31,179 nt of DNA from the IMG/VR virus record IMGVR_UViG_3300028925_006336, positions 1 to 31,179 of that record. One strand, written 5' to 3'. Below the pieces are notes generated by a model. It saw only the letters and a program-made list of their open reading frames with translations. It searched no databases and was not told the origin of the DNA. The DNA comes from a virus. Positions 1-8,096 of the stretch are shown piece by piece (position 1 is the stretch's first letter; each line of letters starts with the position of its first letter). Made by a program: the position numbers and the translations under genes.

Positions 1-35
1 GAACCTTTAATGTGAAGTATCATAATTTCCTCAAA

Positions 36-389
36 TTATTTCAGATACAGGGGGCCGGTCCACCGGATGGTGTAACCACCGTCAATGATGTTTCCCCGTG
101 CAGCGTTCCGAGCAGGAGCGTTATAGCCCGCAGCCTTCAGAATGTCACCTTTGGCAAACTTCTTGTCCTTGAATGTATTGACAACAAAACCCCAAACACT
201 ACCGCCTTCTGTGAAGACCTTGATGTATTTGGAACCTGTCTTGTAGGTCAGATTATCATTGAACCTATCAATCATTTCCTTATTGGTATCGCTCAGAATG
301 CACCGACCAGCGGCGGCCGCACAACCCGTGGTCCACTCAAAATAGTCCTTTTTGATATTCTCAATCAGGGCAGTCATTTCGTTGTTCAT
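36..389 (-). CDS. Conserved phage protein of unknown function (117 aa)
   Basis: I do not assign a function. The ATG at 389 is preferred over the upstream in-frame start at 431 because it has an AAGGAAG ribosome site about 8 nt upstream and lies about 26 nt below a good sigma70-type promoter at 422-450. The C-terminal half has a pattern I recognise from small T4-like cyanophage proteins: KKFAKGDILKAAGYNAPARN, then ARGNII and a final Trp-rich stretch. There is no signal peptide or membrane segment. By eye, GC is higher than in the neighbours (many gcc/ccg codons), which could mean high expression or a different origin. It is the last gene in transcription order in this window and has its own promoter. 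Confidence 0.75.
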   Translation of the reverse strand: MNNEMTALIENIKKDYFEWTTGCAAAAGRCILSDTNKEMIDRFNDNLTYKTGSKYIKVFTEGGSVWGFVVNTFKDKKFAKGDILKAAGYNAPARNAARGNIIDGGYTIRWTGPLYLK

Positions 390-421
390 GTCTCTGTCTT
401 CCTTATTTCTGACTATACCTA

Positions 422-450
422 ATAGTACCATAGTCAGAAGGGTTTGTCAA
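422..450 (-). promoter_or_regulatory. Sigma70-type promoter for the 36-389 gene
   Basis: On the minus strand TTGACA (445-450) is followed by a 17-nt spacer and TACTAT (422-427). The start should be near 415, leaving about 26 nt of leader that contains AAGGAAG before the ATG at 389. Three other sites in the window have the same TTGACA-N17-TAT architecture. Confidence 0.75.
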
Positions 451-515
451 GAGAAATCGTACCTCCTAAGTCATTGATTCTAAACGATTCTGTAAAAAAG
501 TTCGATAATCTGTCA

Positions 516-995
516 TTACCCGTTTGCTGGGCCGGGTGTTTGAGGATAAACATGATGGTCATCAACCATATATTCATCATTCCAATTGAATGCTTCCTTG
601 ACTACAGGAGCAGAAAGACCCTTATACATTTGATGCAATTTCTTGTCCTTTGCAGCCACCAGAAGTGCTGCTTCACTCTCATGAAGACCTTCTAATAGTT
701 GAACGAACATTGATTCTCGCTTGTTCTGATTAATTTGATTATCACCACCACGAATGAAATGATACAACTTACGAGATTCGTATGACAGAGAAGAATGCTC
801 TGTTCCTTCTGGGGCCTCATTGCGAGTATAAGGAACATCACCTTCTGGTAATGCCCACTCAATAGTTGGATCAAAGGAAGCCTTAATAACCATTCTCAAA
901 GATTGATGATCATTTTCTCTTAGGATATCAACCTTATCCTTTTTAGTCTTGACTTTTGAAACCTTTTCCAAAATTTCTGAAATTAATAAATTCAT
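516..995 (-). CDS. Conserved marine T4-like phage protein (159 aa)
   Basis: The function is not known to me. The sequence matches a small family common in T4-like cyanophages and pelagiphages, possibly catalogued as DUF6433 (from memory). Residues 1-35 are helical and charged. The middle holds WALPEGDVPYTRNEAPEG, an aromatic/Pro segment typical of the family. The C-terminal part has a helical LLEGLHESEAALLVAAKDK region, then KGLSAPVVKEAFNW, which in homologues also closes the conserved part. It starts one base after the RNase H stop, so it is almost certainly co-transcribed with it. The tail (PQTPGPANG) is low complexity and probably disordered. Confidence 0.8.
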   Translation of the reverse strand: MNLLISEILEKVSKVKTKKDKVDILRENDHQSLRMVIKASFDPTIEWALPEGDVPYTRNEAPEGTEHSSLSYESRKLYHFIRGGDNQINQNKRESMFVQLLEGLHESEAALLVAAKDKKLHQMYKGLSAPVVKEAFNWNDEYMVDDHHVYPQTPGPANG

Positions 996-996
996 T

Positions 997-1842
997 TTAA
1001 AATTCTCCTATGGATTCTGTGAGAGTTCTCAATCTCTTTTGTATAAAGTAATTTAGTAGTTTGCTGCGATCACCATATGGAGCTTCCTTATATGTATTAA
1101 TTATCTCTGAAGAAAGTTCTTCTGGTGTGTATGTCAAATCAATCAATTTGCGATTTCTTTGGTAGTTTCTTTTCACTTCATCATTAGGAGCAACATCTTC
1201 AAAATCATGTTCCACCCATGAAGCAATTTTCTTTTTACTTAATGGTTTTTGTCGTAAGCCATCAGTAAATGTATTGTCAGGAGATAGAACATTAGGTACT
1301 CCATCACTAGTGTCACCCTTAAAGATATGCTCTTTAAGATATGTGCCAGAATTTTCACCACTTATTATTTTCTTAGTAATCGGACTGAATTGTTTTACAT
1401 TAGGATATTTTTGGAGCTGAATAAAATCTTTGTCACCAGAAATTATCATGATTTCTTCTGAATATTCGGAGCAAAGAACACCGATAATATCATCAGCTTC
1501 TGCGCCATATATTTCTACAAACTTATATGGCATATTATTCCTAAGCTCATCCTTTATCTCATTGAGACAAAGAAAAATTGCATTCCAATCATGTGTGGAT
1601 TTTTCTCTACTCTTTCGTCTGCTAAATTTATATTCTGGAAAGTAATCACGCCTCCAATAATGCTTAGAGTCATAACACAAAACCAATTCCCCAAATTCAG
1701 ATGAATATTTGGTACGGTACATACGAAGCGAATTAAGAATCATATGCCGCACCATATTTTCATCTATCTCTTTAGACTTACTCATATGCAAGTGCATCAT
1801 CATACTTGCAAGAGAAATCTGATTCATATCAACTAATATCAT
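997..1842 (-). CDS. rnh: T4-type RNase H, 5'-3' flap exonuclease
   Basis: This is a FEN-1/T4 RNase H family nuclease (281 aa; the T4 protein is about 305), which removes RNA primers from lagging-strand fragments. Metal-binding acids are visible in order: D5 in the N-terminal MILVDMNQ, D58 in CYDSK, D117 and D118 in GAEADDIIG, D137 and D139 in ISGDKDF, and D177 and D180 in GDTSDGVPN. The last is the helix-hairpin-helix entry typical of the family. The sequence between residues 60 and 85, rich in Arg/Lys (WRRDYFPEYKFSRR), fits the flexible arch. The start overlaps the oxygenase stop by 4 nt (ATGA), so translation is coupled. The active site looks intact. Confidence 0.93.
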   Translation of the reverse strand: MILVDMNQISLASMMMHLHMSKSKEIDENMVRHMILNSLRMYRTKYSSEFGELVLCYDSKHYWRRDYFPEYKFSRRKSREKSTHDWNAIFLCLNEIKDELRNNMPYKFVEIYGAEADDIIGVLCSEYSEEIMIISGDKDFIQLQKYPNVKQFSPITKKIISGENSGTYLKEHIFKGDTSDGVPNVLSPDNTFTDGLRQKPLSKKKIASWVEHDFEDVAPNDEVKRNYQRNRKLIDLTYTPEELSSEIINTYKEAPYGDRSKLLNYFIQKRLRTLTESIGEF

Positions 1843-2513
1843 TCTGGCACAAACATATGAGCATTAAAGCTCATACTCCTTCTCTCACCTTCACTCTTAA
1901 AGGGATATACAAAATGTTTCAACCATGATGGGAATACTAACATCTTTCCTACTACTGGTTTAAACTTCAAATTGTCGCTTCTAAATATTTGATTCTCACC
2001 AAACATAAACTCTATCAATCCATTTGCTGGATAATGATCCTCATAATCTTCTTCTATTTCTTTGTGCATATTGGGTGGCAATTTAAGATAGATAACTGCC
2101 GAGAAATCACCATTATGATGATGCCAAGGATTATATTCTCCGGCATATTGACTGACTACCCAACTATGAGTTAGATGAATGTTAGCCAAAGTTGGAATTG
2201 CATCACCAGCAAGTTTCTTCCATGCATGATGATTGCCTTGATTTATAGATTCCTTTAGATAATCTAAACATGCAGACTTCATTACATTTAAAAGAAACTC
2301 TTTATCGTCTTTACCTTTTATGGGGATTCGAACTTCTTTATGTACTTTGCCAACCAGCATGTGTGACCAATCCCATTCCACACTTGCAGCTTCACTACCA
2401 AGCACTTTATCAGCAGTGCTGTTGATTTTATCAACAAACTCCTTTGGTGCTTCTGTTTCCATAATTATAGGACTAAATGGTTTATGAAACTTCGGGATCG
2501 TCGTCATTATCAT
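1839..2513 (-). CDS. 2OG-Fe(II) oxygenase family protein
   Basis: A 224-residue protein with the double-stranded beta-helix signature of 2-oxoglutarate/Fe(II) dioxygenases. The metal triad is probably within WHHHNGD (H131-H133 with D136) and H200 in FPSWLKHFVYPF. The 2OG-binding Arg is R211 or R212 in ERRSMSFN. This layout is common in T4-like marine phages, whose genomes often carry several such proteins with unidentified substrates. It begins inside the end of the preceding gene (32-nt overlap) and its stop overlaps the rnh start by ATGA. The substrate cannot be read from sequence. Protein or nucleotide hydroxylation are the usual options. Confidence 0.88.
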   Translation of the reverse strand: MIMTTIPKFHKPFSPIIMETEAPKEFVDKINSTADKVLGSEAASVEWDWSHMLVGKVHKEVRIPIKGKDDKEFLLNVMKSACLDYLKESINQGNHHAWKKLAGDAIPTLANIHLTHSWVVSQYAGEYNPWHHHNGDFSAVIYLKLPPNMHKEIEEDYEDHYPANGLIEFMFGENQIFRSDNLKFKPVVGKMLVFPSWLKHFVYPFKSEGERRSMSFNAHMFVPE

Positions 2514-2919
2514 CCTCTAAATCTTTATTATCCTCAACAAATTTCTCTAACATATTTAAATCAATATGACTATGAATAGTGTTGTCATCTTCATCAACAT
2601 CAATGTCTACAATAGTTTCAAAAAATGCATGTGTTGGATGGGGAATTCCCATACTTCTATATATACTTCCTTTTGTCATTTCAATTATCAATCCTAAATC
2701 ACGAATAAAAGATGGGTCTGAAACGCCAACTCCATTTTCACCCATCATTTGAACCATTTGGATAATTAGGTCTTGATTAAGCTCTTCAGCAAATTCCATA
2801 TTTTCTCTTAATGCAAGAATTTCTTCATCAGGAACTTTAACCTTTCTTTTTGACTTTGGCCACGGGCCCTGTACTACGTTGTCGGGTTTCTTTACGTTTC
2901 CGTTTTTCTGATCCGGCAT
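2482..2919 (-). CDS. Conserved acidic phage protein (145 aa)
   Basis: The function is unknown. The start at 2919 (MPDQKNGN) is chosen because AGGAGAGAGG lies about 9 nt upstream. An earlier in-frame start at 3096 would add a Met-rich segment read out of frame from the neighbouring gene. Residues 25-90 form helices ending in RDLGLIIEMTKGSIYRSMGI followed by PHP, a pattern I recognise from cyanophage genomes. The C-terminus is strongly acidic (DNDDDPE). It overlaps the upstream gene by 83 nt and the downstream oxygenase by 32 nt. There is no membrane segment or signal peptide. Confidence 0.75.
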   Translation of the reverse strand: MPDQKNGNVKKPDNVVQGPWPKSKRKVKVPDEEILALRENMEFAEELNQDLIIQMVQMMGENGVGVSDPSFIRDLGLIIEMTKGSIYRSMGIPHPTHAFFETIVDIDVDEDDNTIHSHIDLNMLEKFVEDNKDLEDDNDDDPEVS

Positions 2920-3460
2920 TAGAAATACCTCTCTCCTCGTTAAACATTTCTTTAGTATATTCACAACCCAAATCTGGATAATAAACACCCACATTCCTTT
3001 TAGGAGTACCATCATCATAATATGCCATTGCAACACAATACCAACCAATTTTGTTTTGTTGATGCTCACCATAAAAATCATCAACCCAATCACCATCCCG
3101 AAGATATCTATGCATATTCTTTATATATCCTTCATGGCTAGCTAATTGTGCTTCTGCTCCCTTTATTTTTTGTTTTACAGCACTTCGTGCTGAACTTGCA
3201 AGGTCTTTTTGAGTTTTAATCCATTCCTTAATTTTTTTAGGATGTCTTGGATGTTCCTCTGGCAAATCTTTTAAAACTAATGGAAGCGAACTTTGTCCAT
3301 AATCAGGATTTTTCTCTTTGCGTTTTTCTCTTGCTTTTTCTAAACGTGCTGCAGCTGCAACCCGTTGTTCTTCACTCATAGGTTTACGTTTTTTACGAAC
3401 CTTGGGGGCCTGCCAATTACTATTATCAGTCTTAACAGCAATTTTCTTCTTTTTAACCAT
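2837..3460 (-). CDS. Basic conserved phage protein (207 aa)
   Basis: The function is unknown. I take the ATG at 3460 (MVKKKKIAV), just after the bS21 stop. The in-frame extension to 3559 would run back through the bS21 gene. Residues 1-60 are Lys/Arg-rich with a helical EEQRVAAAARLEKAREKRKE segment. The middle (about 75-125) is helical. Residues 125-180 form a more globular part with MHRYLRDGDWVDDFYGE and GWYCVAMAYYDDGTPKRN. The C-terminus returns to Lys/Arg-rich sequence (KRKRKETRQR, KVKKKG). Both ends look suited to nucleic acid or ribosome binding, which is inference only. It lies directly below a ribosomal protein gene in the same transcription unit. Confidence 0.75.
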   Translation of the reverse strand: MVKKKKIAVKTDNSNWQAPKVRKKRKPMSEEQRVAAAARLEKAREKRKEKNPDYGQSSLPLVLKDLPEEHPRHPKKIKEWIKTQKDLASSARSAVKQKIKGAEAQLASHEGYIKNMHRYLRDGDWVDDFYGEHQQNKIGWYCVAMAYYDDGTPKRNVGVYYPDLGCEYTKEMFNEERGISNAGSEKRKRKETRQRSTGPVAKVKKKG

Positions 3461-3461
3461 T

Positions 3462-3661
3462 TTAATATCCCAATTCTTCCATACGTTTTTTCTGTTCTTT
3501 TTTAAATCTACGAATACCAGAAGCCTTTGCCCGACGATATTTTTCACCCTTTGATACAAAGCTTTCTCGTTCTCTTAGTTCATTAAAGAATCCATCCAAC
3601 AACAACTTTTTCTTTAGAACCCTTAATGCCTGATCGACATTATTATTTCTTACATCAACTC

Positions 3662-3665
<4 letters not shown>
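3462..3665 (-). CDS. rpsU: Phage-encoded ribosomal protein bS21
   Basis: At 67 aa it matches the usual bS21 length of about 70 and pattern: VDQALRVLKKKLLLDGFFNE near the N-terminus, then LRERESFVSKGEKYRRAKA and a basic helical tail. Bacterial S21 binds the 30S platform near the anti-Shine-Dalgarno end of 16S rRNA and influences initiation. Phage copies are known from marine phages and are thought to enter host ribosomes and favour phage messages; that role here is inference. The start overlaps the stop of the preceding reading frame by ATGA (3662-3665). It sits directly downstream of two tRNAs, making a compact translation-support block. Confidence 0.92.
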
Positions 3666-4084
<419 letters not shown>

Positions 4085-4091
4085 AATTATC

Positions 4092-4120
4092 AATATATCA
4101 TATTATATTAAAATTGTCAA
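4092..4120 (-). promoter_or_regulatory. Sigma70-type promoter for the tRNA-bS21-RNase H unit
   Basis: TTGACA (4115-4120), a 17-nt spacer and TATATT (4092-4097) on the minus strand. The expected start is about 4085, one base from the ATG at 4084, so any protein made from that ATG would come from a leaderless message. The TGA stop of the upstream gene (4117-4119) lies inside the -35 hexamer. Confidence 0.75.
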
Positions 4121-4359
4121 GGGTATTTTGAAGATTTTATTGCATCTCGCAATGTTTTAGCAATTACTTCAGAAATAGGAATGAGTTCTTTCTCACCATC
4201 TTTGTCGGTGGTGGTATAGATAAAACCATCCGATTCCAGCTTATCTAGCATTTTTGAAATGATAGGTTCAAACATTTTTTTTGTTGCCAAATAATGTCCA
4301 GCATAATAACAACCGGCCATGCAACCTATTGCAATTAATGTGTGTAGTATCGGGTCCAT
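4117..4359 (-). CDS. Small single-span membrane protein (80 aa)
   Basis: The function is unknown. Residues 3-25 (PILHTLIAIGCMAGCYYAG) form a probable transmembrane helix with few charges ahead of it, followed by a cytoplasmic-type helical domain with EPIISKMLDKLESDGFIY and a charged tail. Small proteins of this plan occur in marine T4-like phages. It has its own promoter at 4395-4423, giving a leader of about 29 nt with a weak GAGAG ribosome site. Its stop codon is embedded in the -35 box of the next promoter. Confidence 0.75.
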   Translation of the reverse strand: MDPILHTLIAIGCMAGCYYAGHYLATKKMFEPIISKMLDKLESDGFIYTTTDKDGEKELIPISEVIAKTLRDAIKSSKYP

Positions 4360-4394
4360 GACAATATTTATCTCTCTTTTTCTTCACTATATAT

Positions 4395-4423
4395 ACTATA
4401 CAATAAAAATGAGAGAATGTCAA
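4395..4423 (-). promoter_or_regulatory. Sigma70-type promoter for the 4117-4359 gene
   Basis: TTGACA at 4418-4423, a 17-nt spacer, and TATAGT at 4395-4400 on the minus strand. It lies just below the last gene of the curli/cyclase chain (stop at 4433), so it restarts transcription after that chain. No convincing terminator separates the two. Confidence 0.75.
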
Positions 4424-4432
4424 GAACTATTT

Positions 4433-4594
4433 TTAAGAAAATAATATTATTAATAGTCCGGTCAATATACTGCCTGTTACAAATCCAAGCACCCACGACT
4501 TTACTATATCTATATCATGCCAAACTGCTAAATTCTTAAAATATTCATCAGATGGCCCGTGGCCTGTTTTTGATGAAAAAAAGTTTTTTTTCAT
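4433..4594 (-). CDS. 53-residue membrane protein coupled to the CHASE2 cyclase
   Basis: This short gene starts with an ATG (4592-4594) that overlaps the cyclase stop as ATGA, and ends at a TAA at 4433-4435. The product has a polar N-terminus (MKKNFFSSKTGHGPSDEYF), an amphipathic stretch and one C-terminal transmembrane segment (SWVLGFVTGSILTGLLIILF). There is no recognised family. Overlap with the cyclase and the lack of its own promoter suggest a partner of the membrane-bound cyclase or simply a phage membrane mini-protein. That link is inference from position. Confidence 0.65.
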   Translation of the reverse strand: MKKNFFSSKTGHGPSDEYFKNLAVWHDIDIVKSWVLGFVTGSILTGLLIILFS

Positions 4595-6648
4595 TTAGTT
4601 GTCGCTCTATAGACGCCATCCCAATCAGGAGGGAGGTCTTCTTCTCGTAATACCTCTATACGTTTTTCCATCATAGCATAATAATCTGCCATAACACCAT
4701 TAAATTCATCTCTCAAATCATTCAACCATCTTAATGCCAAGTCCCAATGTTGTTGTCTGTACAAAACTAAGAATTTATCATGTTGTTGTATACATGTACT
4801 ATAGTAATTCATTTCTTGATGAAGTTGTTCGTATCTACCTAAAGAGGTAAAAATGGTTACACCTTCAGTCTTACCTTTGACAGCAATCTTGTCTAATTCA
4901 ATAATTGCAAATTCTTCTTCCATTCCTTTAGATGTTTCGTCACCAAGAATTATCTTCATGCCGTATTCTTTACTTTGTCCTTCAAGTCTTGCAGCAAGAT
5001 TAACTGCATCACCAAGACAACTATAATCAAATCTCTGATCACTTCCCATATTACCCACAACTACCTCTCCTGTATTCAAACCTATTCCAACATTAATAGG
5101 TAAAGCTTTTTCCTTAGCTAATTCAGCATTCAAAACTTTTAAATGATATAACATTTCATGAGATGATCTTAGAGCCAACTGTCTTTGTTCTTCAACATCA
5201 AGAGGTGCGTTCCAAAATGCCATAATACAGTCACCCATGTATTTATCTATAGTTCCACCATTTTTCATAATAATATCTGTCATTGGTGTTAAAAATCTAT
5301 TGATTAGTTTTGTTAATCCTTGTGGGTCTGTTTTGAATTGTTCGCTGATTGGTGTGAACCCTCTTATGTCACAAAACAATAATGTTAGTTCTCTTGTCTC
5401 ACCACCCAATTTGAGTAGAGATGGATTCTTCTGTAATTTTTTAACCATTGCTGGTGCAAGGTAATGCTCAAACTGTTTCTTAATTTCCATTCGTAATTTA
5501 TGTTCTTCCATAAATCTTAGGAATGTTGCAAGAGCCCAAGCAATGAATACTGTGAGTACAGGATAGCTCCAATCTACCAACAAATCATGTTTAGTAAAGA
5601 GATATGAACTGCCATAGAACAATCCATACAATGATGCAGGCATTAGTGCAACACTAAAATACCAAGGCAACAATAATACGACAACCATTAGTGTAAGTGC
5701 GAAACCAAACGATGCTCCCAGCTCTGCGACATTTGTCCAGTATGGTCTTGTGATGTTTCGTCCTGTCATCATCGTCGCAAGAGATGAACCAATCAAATCA
5801 TGCGAATGAATTACACCAACAGGAGTAGATACGGGATTATCAAGACCAGAGGCGGTCATAGACACTATCACAATTTTTCCTTTGAGGTCTGGTAATTTTT
5901 CGTGCAATGCATAGGTTGGCGTTTTCCATTTGAAGTCAAGCCATATGTTCCCATGAGCATCCGTATCAATCATTTTAAATTTAGGTATGCGTAATTTCTC
6001 TACCCCTGCAATACCTGTCTTCATCTGATATGATATGTCTCCTGCGGCCATGCGTAGAATTTCCATACTCATAGATGGATATAATTTATCACCCACTGCA
6101 ATCACCAGAGGCATACGCCTAACCACACCATCCTTCTCTGGTGCAATTATCATCATACCAACAGCATGAGCATTTCTTGCAAGTAGGGGTATTGGACCAA
6201 TGGCGCCTGGATATTGATATACCCAACCTTTCCACGGTTTACCTATTGTTGAAACTCCTCTTATAACACCGCTGTTATCTTTCTCATTGGTAGGTATTTG
6301 TCCTATAATAGTGGGAGTCTTCTTTAGAACTCTTGCTAATGCTCTGTCCTTACCAAACCTATCATCATCTGCAAATAGAATAGGAAGTACGACTAACGCA
6401 GCTCCCGCTTGATATAGTTTTATAATCTCATTTGATAAAGTATTTCTATCCCAAGGCCATTGACCTTTTTTCTTGAGAGTTCCGTTATTGATTTCTATTG
6501 TAACAAGATTGGATAGACTTTGTTGGGTTTGATTGCGTTGATGCTGATCTAGTGCTTTCATACGCACCATATCTAAAAACCAAGGATCAGTGAAGCGAAC
6601 TCCGCATAAAACCAGAATTACTATTAATGATATAATCCATTTTTTCAT
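4591..6648 (-). CDS. CHASE2-domain class III adenylate/guanylate cyclase
   Basis: A 685-aa membrane sensor cyclase. Residues 4-19 are a transmembrane segment or signal anchor. About 30-300 is the periplasmic CHASE2 domain. Hydrophobic segments lie near 310-330, 332-350 and 362-380. The cyclase domain spans about 418-600. Catalytic features are present: metal Asp D427 in FCDIRGF and D473 in DKYMGD, base-recognition K469, and transition-state N550 and R554 in GDAVNLAARLEG. The second specificity position is S543, where Asp or Thr is usual, so ATP is the likelier substrate but this is not certain. Residues 605-685 form a helical tail. I chose the ATG at 6648 because it overlaps the upstream stop (ATGA) and places the hydrophobic segment at the N-terminus. 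It is unusual in a phage. Confidence 0.93.
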   Translation of the reverse strand: MKKWIISLIVILVLCGVRFTDPWFLDMVRMKALDQHQRNQTQQSLSNLVTIEINNGTLKKKGQWPWDRNTLSNEIIKLYQAGAALVVLPILFADDDRFGKDRALARVLKKTPTIIGQIPTNEKDNSGVIRGVSTIGKPWKGWVYQYPGAIGPIPLLARNAHAVGMMIIAPEKDGVVRRMPLVIAVGDKLYPSMSMEILRMAAGDISYQMKTGIAGVEKLRIPKFKMIDTDAHGNIWLDFKWKTPTYALHEKLPDLKGKIVIVSMTASGLDNPVSTPVGVIHSHDLIGSSLATMMTGRNITRPYWTNVAELGASFGFALTLMVVVLLLPWYFSVALMPASLYGLFYGSSYLFTKHDLLVDWSYPVLTVFIAWALATFLRFMEEHKLRMEIKKQFEHYLAPAMVKKLQKNPSLLKLGGETRELTLLFCDIRGFTPISEQFKTDPQGLTKLINRFLTPMTDIIMKNGGTIDKYMGDCIMAFWNAPLDVEEQRQLALRSSHEMLYHLKVLNAELAKEKALPINVGIGLNTGEVVVGNMGSDQRFDYSCLGDAVNLAARLEGQSKEYGMKIILGDETSKGMEEEFAIIELDKIAVKGKTEGVTIFTSLGRYEQLHQEMNYYSTCIQQHDKFLVLYRQQHWDLALRWLNDLRDEFNGVMADYYAMMEKRIEVLREEDLPPDWDGVYRATTK

Positions 6649-8096
6649 TGTGTTCCCTGTGTTGTATTTATCGTACAACCTAAAGCATTACTACAAGTAT
6701 TGTCTAAATTATAATATTGAGCACTGCTACCTTGTTGAATTAAATCAAAATCAGTACTGTGGCCATCTAAGTTAACTCTTGCTCCATGATTACCACTGCC
6801 ACGTTGAGTAATATTTACCTCATGGTCTGCATCTAGTGTAACGTCAAGATAGTGAGTTCCAGTGTCTTCTTGAATAAAAGTTCCTTCATTACTATTTCCG
6901 TTCACATCTAAGAACATTGTTTTCTGGCCATTGTCTTTTTGTGTGACAGTCAAATTATTACTACCACCATCTACGTCTGCCTCAAAAAAGTGTTTTGATA
7001 ATGTTCCACCATCATATTGAGTAAGGTTCATAACATTAGAAGCTCCATTAATATCTATTACTGCTTTATGCTCCCCTTGGTCGTTTGCATGATCCCCTTG
7101 ACTTATTGTTAAATTTGTGTTATTACCATTTATATATAATCCTATTCCATTCTCATCACTACTGCCAGTTGTAGTTACATTGCCTTGTTTTATAGTTAAT
7201 ACGAGATTGTCTCCTGTTAAAGTAGCAGGCCCTGACCAATCTTTATCTACAATAAAATTATCATCACCGTCTTGTCGTATGTTAATTGTGGGGTTGTCAC
7301 CTGATTGTACTATACAAACATTACAACCATTTTCTATACTAGCATTTATTGCAGCAGTTCTTTTTGTAGTTTGTGCTGATGATATGGTTACAGCACTAGT
7401 CGGTTGGTTGAATGTACTTGCTATAGCAGTACGCAATGCATTCATAAATGCTTTGTTGTTATTTGTATAGTATGAACTATGGGATGCATAGTTAATATCT
7501 GTGAATACAAAAACTATACCATCACTATACGCATTGTTTAAACTCTCACCATACCATACTGCTACAACAATATTACCGCTACTATCTTTAGCCAACCATG
7601 TACCATCACCAACCGAAGTTAAAATTCCTCCGGCAGACCAAGTAAGACTACCACTATGATTAGCAATATAAGATTGAGATGTATTAAATGTCGTAATCGA
7701 ATTACCAGAATATGTAGAACTATTATAAACTACATTTCCTCCACCCAATTCATCTTTAATAAATTCTGTTATATTTTGGTTACGAGGATTAAGAGTGGAG
7801 TGAGGATTTTCACCTTGAAGATACAAAGTTCCTCCTCTTGCTAGCAGAGCTTTATACGCTGTTTCTTCTGCTGAGGATAAGTTATACGAATATCTTATAT
7901 CAAATATTTGCTCATAACTAGTCGTAACACTAGGAAGAGAATTTCCCATAGTAACTGTATGACCAGCATCCTCTAGTCTATTCTTCCATTTTTGATGAGT
8001 GTTGCCATACCCCTGATGAAGAATAAAAACATCTTCAGCATATACAGTAGTACTACTGAATATGAATATCAATAGTAGAAGTATAACCCGCTTCAT
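6645..8096 (-). CDS. Secreted protein: GATase-like N-domain plus curlin-type repeat tail
   Basis: 483 aa. Residues 1-20 are a signal peptide ending VYA. Residues 21-230 resemble a ThuA/type-1 amidotransferase-like Rossmann fold (VFILHQGYGN, a GGTLYLQGENPHS segment, GIVFVFTDINY), but I see no convincing catalytic triad. Residues 258-480 contain about nine curlin-like units with Gln near 264, 275, 304, 333, 360, 386, 409, 431, 454 and 480, usually followed by Gly or Asn (VQSGDN, ISQGDHAN, VTQKDNG, ITQRGSGN). Spacing is mostly 22-29, close to the curlin repeat. Cys258/261 and Cys468/473 could form disulfides. The start overlaps the FecR gene by 44 nt. It could be a CsgA/CsgB-like subunit or a capped adhesin secreted through CsgG. 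Confidence 0.8.
   Translation of the reverse strand: MKRVILLLLIFIFSSTTVYAEDVFILHQGYGNTHQKWKNRLEDAGHTVTMGNSLPSVTTSYEQIFDIRYSYNLSSAEETAYKALLARGGTLYLQGENPHSTLNPRNQNITEFIKDELGGGNVVYNSSTYSGNSITTFNTSQSYIANHSGSLTWSAGGILTSVGDGTWLAKDSSGNIVVAVWYGESLNNAYSDGIVFVFTDINYASHSSYYTNNNKAFMNALRTAIASTFNQPTSAVTISSAQTTKRTAAINASIENGCNVCIVQSGDNPTINIRQDGDDNFIVDKDWSGPATLTGDNLVLTIKQGNVTTTGSSDENGIGLYINGNNTNLTISQGDHANDQGEHKAVIDINGASNVMNLTQYDGGTLSKHFFEADVDGGSNNLTVTQKDNGQKTMFLDVNGNSNEGTFIQEDTGTHYLDVTLDADHEVNITQRGSGNHGARVNLDGHSTDFDLIQQGSSAQYYNLDNTCSNALGCTINTTQGTQ

Noticed and set aside
466-516. 16-residue frame starting in a TAATG overlap after the 516-995 gene
   Set aside because: It is too short to support without conservation data. 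The following AGGAGG at 461-467 has no usable start at the right distance.
3318-3554. Plus-strand hydrophobic frame opposite the 207-aa and bS21 genes
   Set aside because: Its Phe/Leu-rich content is the complement of Lys-rich coding sequence. All supported genes are on the minus strand.
4365-4372. GATAAATA as a late promoter for the 4117-4359 gene
   Set aside because: Transcription would start at or inside the start codon, and a better sigma70-type promoter lies upstream.
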